From assembly GCF_030936135.1 (NCBI RefSeq), contig NC_082603.1:20302880-20366879 (forward strand): a stretch of 64,000 bases of DNA. The letters run 5' to 3'. Shown here piece after piece: positions 58,301 through 64,000 of the stretch. The translations under genes were made by a program, and so were the position numbers. Source of the stretch: Gavia stellata (Eukaryota; Chordata; Aves; Gaviiformes; Gaviidae). The notes beneath the pieces are model-generated. The model was not told the origin of the DNA and ran no database searches. It saw only the letters and a list, made by a program, of their open reading frames with translations. Numbering within the stretch: position 1 is the first letter of the stretch; each line of letters begins with the position of its first letter.

Positions 58301-61209
58301 CCACTTAGGAGTATTATGCTCTTTTTGATTCTGGCTGAGATGATTTTGCTGAGAGGTCTGTAATAGCATATCACTCTCTCCAGACTCCCGATCTGCAGGA
58401 TTTGAATTACTTGGTGCGAAGACAAACCCACTGGATCCATTTTGATCTGCATAATAATTGATATTGGAAAAGAGAAATATTGTTTTATTGTAAATGTTAA
58501 CCATAATAGTTCTTCTTCTTCACCATCCTCCTTCACTACATTGGTTAAACTTACCTTTTTCTCTAAACTGTATCTGCTTTTCTTGAATCCTGTTGTTATG
58601 GTCTTGCTTACGTTTTCTGTGCAAAACTGGAACAGGTTCTTTCTCACCCCATTTCATAGGACTGTGCCTTTCCTGATTTTCTAGCTGATGACTGCTTTGT
58701 ATGCTTTCTAAAAATCGTTTGCTTTTTTCAGGTTTTTGTTGGGGAAAAGTAGATAATCTTGATCCATTAGCTTCTGCATTAAAGTAATGTCTCTGTTGAG
58801 TTGATGATGATAATGGATAAACATCTTCAAAGTATTCCACTCCAAGTAATAAATATAATTCAGGATAAAGTGCCTAAAATACGCAGTATATTAATCAGAC
58901 ACAAAAGAGGAAATGTGGAATGTAAAAAGTTTCTGAAAATGATAGCTTAAAAGCCATACAATACATACATAAGGGGGAGCAAATGACTTCAGTTCCAGTT
59001 CTGTTTCTTGCTTTGGTTTCACCTTGGAAGATAAAGAATGGAAGCGTAACCAATAAAATACTTTTTTACCAATAATGTTGCATATGACTTAATTTCTGTA
59101 TTCTATCATCATCTTTACATACTACATTTTTCTTTGGCAGCACTATCTTCTGTAATGGCCTGATGGGGAAGAAGGAACATAGAATACAATCACATGGCAC
59201 ACGGTGACATTTTCTGACATGGCATTGAAACTTTGTCTATTTTTCAAAATCTAAATGAGACCCACAAGAGTACATGGATGTACCGAATAAATTTCTTTAT
59301 CCTTTGCACTTTCTCTTATGGTTCAAAGGACCTGATCCAACAGTCACAACAGAAGAAAGTCTTTACCAGAAGTTGTTTCAAGCTGAATCTGAATAGAAAT
59401 GCTGAGTCTCACATAATTTTCTCTATTTATCTGATACAACACTGCAAAAGATTTAATGTATATCTATTAAAAAAAAATATCTATGACTCTCATGTCTTTT
59501 TGTATCTATTGTTTTGATATTCTTTGTGTCATATACCCATTCAGATTTCAACAGTCATCCTAGAAACAAAGTCTAAGATAAACAATGTATACTTGAAAGA
59601 TGTGCTCCAACAGAAAAAAACCCCAAGAAATCTAACCTTACATTTAAATAATGAAATTGAACTAAATATGTATCCAAATTCTGCTCTCAATAATGGCCAG
59701 GCAATGCCATTGATTCACTGTTAAGAGACACAAGCTGTATGAAAGAAAAGGAAGAGCAAATAAATATGGTTATGGTTTTGGTTTACGTTTATTTTTCACT
59801 TAAAGACCCTTACTTGAAAGTAGGGTACAGCTCTTAGTACTGCTTACGTTGTTACTGTTGTGAAACAGAAGACGGGGGCGGGGGGGTGGGGGGGTGGGGT
59901 GGGACACGCTCAACAAATATTTGATCATGGAGATGTAATTCAATGAGGTTACCATGACCCTAAACAACAAATAAATTAGTTAGTTGGTTTATTGCTTTAC
60001 ACTTTGTTGTAAAGTTAAACAACAAACAACAGTAAATACCCCAAATTAAAATCCTATCTTTAATTTGCCGCTAAAAATCTTCACTTTTATCTACCAATAT
60101 GTTTAATTCTCTTTTAAAGTAAAACACTTCATTAAATTCCTGACATTCTAAAGGAAGCTGGAAAATTTCTCCATTTATCTCAGAACTATCAGTGGGAAAG
60201 AAAATATACCATCTTACTTATTATCATGCAGTTAAAAACACCTCAGCTCTTTGAAGACATATGCACATTTTCAGATTCAGATTGCATCACAGTCTAAGTT
60301 TCTCTTCAGATTTTTTCACCTAGTTCTTGCACATTACTTAGTATTTATTCTACTCTTCTGTGTGGGTAATTTTAGTGATAACTACAAATGAAATAAAGAA
60401 CAGCACCAAATTTCCAGCTTGTAATTAATTTCCAAATCCATGAGAAACAGAGGTGAAATGAGAAGTGGAAAAAAGTCTTCTATACTTATGTACATCACTT
60501 AAATCTTTGTGTATTACACGATCAAACTTCAGTTGGACTGATTTTCAAGTTTATTTAATCTTTAGCTGTTCTTTGTAAGACATAAATATACAGAGAGCCA
60601 ATGTGAAGAACAGTTATGATTCAGAGACGTAGGTTTTTGATTACGTAAATCTCAGGCTGTATTAGTGGACTAATTAGTGGAACACAAATGTACATCCAGA
60701 GAAGTTTTCATTCAGAGACTGATCTTCAAAGGCTTTTGGGCAGGTCACAGCAGGAACCATTAGAGAAACTCGGACTTACTCAGCTTCCATTGCAATTCTT
60801 CAAGTGCAATATTCCCAACCATGTACTGGTAATAATGACCTTAGGGGGAATTTTTTTTTTAGTGCAACCAGATTTGTCATATTTAATTCACTGACTTATC
60901 AAAACTAGCATCTTTTCACTGGATGGCAACTAATTACATCTGATGCTTTAAAGAATGTTTCTAATATACCTGTCCAGCTGTACCTTTGTATTTAGGGAAG
61001 TAGACGTCATATTATCTAATCTGCAGGAACTAAATCTGTGGTTTCCATTCTAAAGCAGAAGAGTACTAAAGAAAAAAAAATATTAACTTACCACTGCTAG
61101 TTTTTTCCCAATGCATTTTAAAAACTTGAATTTATCTGCAACTGCAACTCCACCCAGGTACTCTCCAAGCTTCTCCCGTAGCACTCTTAATGTGATGTGA
61201 GGAGACACC
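49341..61209 (-). CDS. SPATA1: SPATA1 (spermatogenesis-associated protein 1), all but the 5' end
   Basis: Testis-associated protein; the human protein is reported to bind IFT20 and is linked to sperm head and flagellum formation. Eleven coding exons in transcription order: 61209-61092, 59022-58969, 58873-58555, 58446-58198, 56444-56300, 56149-56089, 55248-55131, 54311-54186, 52330-52161, 50384-50286, 49436-49341 (stop 49343-49341). Together they encode 517 residues with matching phases and no stop. The N-terminal part is conserved (ITLRVLREKLGEYLG, KFKFLKCIGKKLAV, ELKSFAPPY, PELYLLLG). The middle, about 106 + 83 codons in exons 58873-58555 and 58446-58198, is polar, Q/K/N/S-rich and probably disordered. 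The C-terminus is a coiled coil. The first visible exon starts in phase 1, so at least one upstream exon with the start codon is missing; I did not find it before 64000. The long introns hold a 24-bp tandem duplication, a TA-rich tract and a G-run, listed separately. Confidence 0.9.
50286..54311 (-). CDS. SPATA1: SPATA1 C-terminal coiled-coil exons
   Basis: Three exons (54311-54186, 52330-52161, 50384-50286) hold the SPATA1 C-terminal domain. They read KKMVEQLQRMKKDRRHMEKT, then LLEQNKLRRYH; REEWKKRYFETKKVTVSLED, then LNKLQQDLELYHQKLLLQLE; ITTVQHELDQLRRKLDDTKM. The heptad-like charge pattern marks long coiled coils. The final exon (49436-49341) adds MRKQAASDLRALRAELTQKK. In the human protein this half is the reported IFT20 contact. 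Confidence 0.9.
52381..52428. repeat. Perfect 24-bp tandem duplication in a SPATA1 intron
   Basis: A 24-mer beginning GTCTATTGAAGACAGTAATG (52381-52404) is repeated exactly at 52405-52428. It starts 50 bp outside the acceptor of the exon at 52330-52161 (- strand). Perfect identity implies a recent event or an assembly artefact. Confidence 0.9.
56973..57036. repeat. TA-rich microsatellite tract
   Basis: Alternating TATA/CACA-type dinucleotides with interruptions, in the SPATA1 intron between exons 58446-58198 and 56444-56300. Confidence 0.8.
59874..59903 (+). repeat. G-run tract, potential G-quadruplex
   Basis: Five guanine runs (5, 7, 7, 4 and 3 G) separated by single C or T bases. This exceeds the G3+N1-7 quadruplex pattern. 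It lies in a SPATA1 intron with the G-rich strand being the SPATA1 template strand. Confidence 0.85.
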
Positions 61210-64000
61210 CTAGAATGTTGTTATTCATTAATACATCTGTAAGATCAAATAATGATGGCTAGTTAGTAAGAGGGGGAAGATAATGCTATATACATGCTGG
61301 CTTGCAAGGACAGAATGACCAAAAACAGGAACTATCTCCTCAAACCGAACGTAATTACATATAGGCCAGAGAGTCTTGGTGTGGTAGAGTCAGAACATCG
61401 TATCACATTATGGTAGACTGTATTACAAGGGCTGTCAGAACATTAACTAACAATATTAATATTTTAGGAACCCCATACAAAGGGAGAATGTGAAAGTAGC
61501 TGAAATTTGAAAATGACTTTGAGCAACAAATGCTCTTGCTCGTCTGCAGAAGAATAACAAAAACATTGGAAACTACAGTCATGCATTTCCATATAAGTGA
61601 CAAACTTCCATGGGGCCAGTCCAGGACTGTAGAACATACCCCTTCAGGCACTAAGAGCTAGAAAAGTCTTCATCACTACCCACTTTAAGTAGCAGGCACA
61701 TTCCTTTGATTTTGTCTTCTCCAACACAAATTTACAGTTGGGTGTGTGCACGTATACATGCAAATGTATTTTAAATCAAAACCAAACACTGCAATGTGAA
61801 CCTTTCCACCATAGTTTGAGAATGACAGAGCTGACGCAAATATAAATTGCTTCATTTAATGTACTACTGGAAGCCATGCAAATATTAAAGTAATGAGCTC
61901 AGTATAAAAACCACCATAGAATAAAAAGGATCTCTGCAGAATAAAACCAAATGTGCAAGAGGCACACGAAAGCTCTGCAGCACAACATAAGCAATTCTAA
62001 TTGCTCCGATGCTGCCATATAAAATAAACCAGGGAACAAATTCAGGCCTGAGACTGTTGATCACCTATGTTGATTAAGTGTTACTATACTACCTAGCATG
62101 ATTTTGGCCCAGGCAGCTATCACTCTTCAAGCAATGCACAGACATAGCTTGGGGGGCAGCACATGCCATTCTCAGTAAACAGTATAGACAAGAATGCACC
62201 ATCCCTTCAACTTGGGCAGGTCTTCAACATTAATTTGTCAGGGTTTGTTTGCACCCTCAATCAGCCCTATATGCCTTCACTTCACACCCTAGGTATGTAA
62301 AAACACCCTCGGTTTCACCATAAACACAATACTTCAGTGGGCTACAATGCTTCCCTCACATTATTGCAAACACCCTGGCCTTAGAGGACCCTCCTCAAGA
62401 TCATAAATCTGCCTTGGAGCACAGGCATGCAGCAGAAGAGACCCAAGTCTGCAGAGTGGGCACATCTAGGCCACACTGCTTGGTCCCTGTGCGTTTAGCT
62501 CCTGTTTATTTCTTCGCCAGTCACTTTTTGCCCACACTTGCTGCAGATATTAGCCCTAATGTCATTTATTTCAAATGTATAAAGAAATATGTGAAAGATG
62601 GATACATAATACAATACACATCCTTCCAAGGTCTTACGAAAGAACAGAGCTGATCTATTATTCAAATATCTCTTATTCGCTATTGTTTCTTCAAGCTGAT
62701 GTCTCGGAGAAGATATGCCCCTTGAACAGTCTTCTGAAACCAAATAAATGCAAGCTCTTTCAGAGGAATTCTAAAACTGCACATTCTTCACTGATAATGC
62801 CCTTCCAAACCAGCATGGAAATCTAAATCTAACACATGTATGAACACCGGGGAAAGCATCTAAGTAACTATGATGTATCATGGGAGAAAATTATTTAGGT
62901 GTACAGAACCTAAGATATAGAGCAGAGATTTACCTGAAAATTGTTTGCCAACGCAGCTGCTAGGACAATATAATAATATATTTCTTACTTGCTGCCACTG
63001 GCTAGCAGAAGACTCATCACATCCGAGTCATTTGCTTCAGGGTGTTACTTTAAAAGTAATGCAAACTAGAGTTCATTGCAGCTATCTCATCTAGAAATAA
63101 CAAAAGTATGGCTTCTGTGGTGAGGAATGAGGAATAAATAAAAGATCACAGGAGCTGAGAAAACAAGTTCATGGGAACAAGAACTGAGGGCCATAGACAA
63201 TTACACACAATATTTTCCTCTAATTTCATGATTAATGGAAGTGGCCTGTACTTAGACCTAGGAATCCTTTGTTAAGCTGACTCAGACAGTACTAGGATTG
63301 TCAAGCTGACTGGACAGTGCTATCAACAACATCCAAACAGCATTAGTACCAGCAAGACTGCTATTCCTGCTCCCGGATTATAAGAGAGAATATTTTAAAA
63401 ATATTTTTTTGTTTTTAAAGACAGTGATACACTGAACGGGTGCTAGTTATTGCTAATGCTGATGTACTGCAGCATTGCACAGTACCCATAGAATCATTAA
63501 TTAGCACTTATTTAAAATTCATTAGCAAGCAACAAATACCCAGACAGATATAAACCCACTGAAATCAATGAGAATCCTCCTCCTCATCATCATCAACATC
63601 CTCAGAAGCTGATGACTCAAAATTGAGCCTTAGTGCAATAAATTTACACTAGAGAACAGTGACAGATGTCCAATCGCATTAAATGATTTGAAGTTACCAC
63701 TCCAGACATGTATTTTGCACCTCTGATGGAGACTAGTGCAGCAAACAAAACAGATACATGCACTTATTTCATCTGGTTTTGAGAAGCATTTCAACAAAAG
63801 AAGCTGTGAGAATGAATACATTCCGCCTTACATGCTCATTCATACCTGACTGCTGTCAATCTTTTCAGCTACACAGTATATTGTCTTTAGTGGACAATAC
63901 AAGCCTAAATTTACATGAGTTAAAACCTATATTCCCTGCAGCTTAAGCTAAACTGACATGTTTTGCACAGGAGCAGACAAGGTGCATGTAAAAGCTCCGT
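61210..64000. other. SPATA1 5' intron or flank; no gene recognised
   Basis: AT-rich sequence upstream of the first visible SPATA1 exon. I looked on the - strand for the missing N-terminal exon and did not find it. No CpG island, RNA gene or known repeat is evident. The region is most simply intron 1 of SPATA1. Confidence 0.55.

Noticed and set aside
63570-63650. Acidic open frame on the - strand ending DVDDDEEEDSH, preceded by an AG
   Set aside because: The acidic run is produced by a short TCC/TCA repeat. The open frame is about 27 codons, and I recognise no gene or partner exon. It may deserve an RNA check but is not supportable.
1-64000. tRNA, rRNA, snoRNA or CRISPR-like arrays
   Set aside because: I saw no convincing cloverleaf A/B boxes, conserved snoRNA boxes or spaced repeats. 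This is an eye inspection only; a covariance-model search would settle it.

Overview
The window is vertebrate and almost certainly from a bird. Its genes are long, GT-AG spliced and multi-exon. It carries a CR1 LINE ending in the (ATTCTATGAT)n type 3' terminus, and it holds the oviparous vitellogenin locus next to CTBS. The first gene reads very like chicken VTG2 without being identical, so the species is a bird that I cannot name.

Layout: (1) 9-11388, + strand: the 3' half of a VTG2-type vitellogenin, canonical exons 20-35, with a large serine-rich phosvitin exon; its 5' half lies left of the window. (2) About 11.6-15.5 kb: intergenic, GC-rich in places, ending in a promoter with a tandem/imperfect oestrogen response element, an HNF1-like site and a TATA box. 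(3) 15610-40586, + strand: a complete 35-exon vitellogenin with a much reduced phosvitin, best called VTG3 (1732 aa, open throughout). One intron holds an internally deleted CR1 LINE. (4) After about 290 bp, a CpG island starts CTBS (di-N-acetylchitobiase, 7 coding exons, 365 aa, 41087-46528, + strand). (5) SPATA1 lies tail to tail with CTBS on the - strand (eleven coding exons seen, 61209 down to 49341); its first exon was not found. (6) 61.2-64.0 kb: no gene recognised.

The two vitellogenins encode secreted liver yolk precursors, normally split in the oocyte into lipovitellin 1, phosvitin, lipovitellin 2 and a C-terminal von Willebrand D (YGP40-like) glycoprotein. Exon by exon they are almost length-identical; nearly all divergence in size sits in the phosvitin module. 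CTBS (lysosomal glycan breakdown) and SPATA1 (spermatogenesis, coiled coil) are unrelated neighbours that mark the conserved synteny.

I found no sign of a wholly new system. The best leads are the remodelled VTG3 phosvitin (short, with two cysteines, a furin-like RKKR and a rare GAG splice acceptor), the separate TCN and AGY serine-codon blocks shared by both paralogues, and a frame-breaking exon-like cassette in CTBS intron 2. All exon boundaries were read by eye from splice signals, phase and family homology; none was computed.
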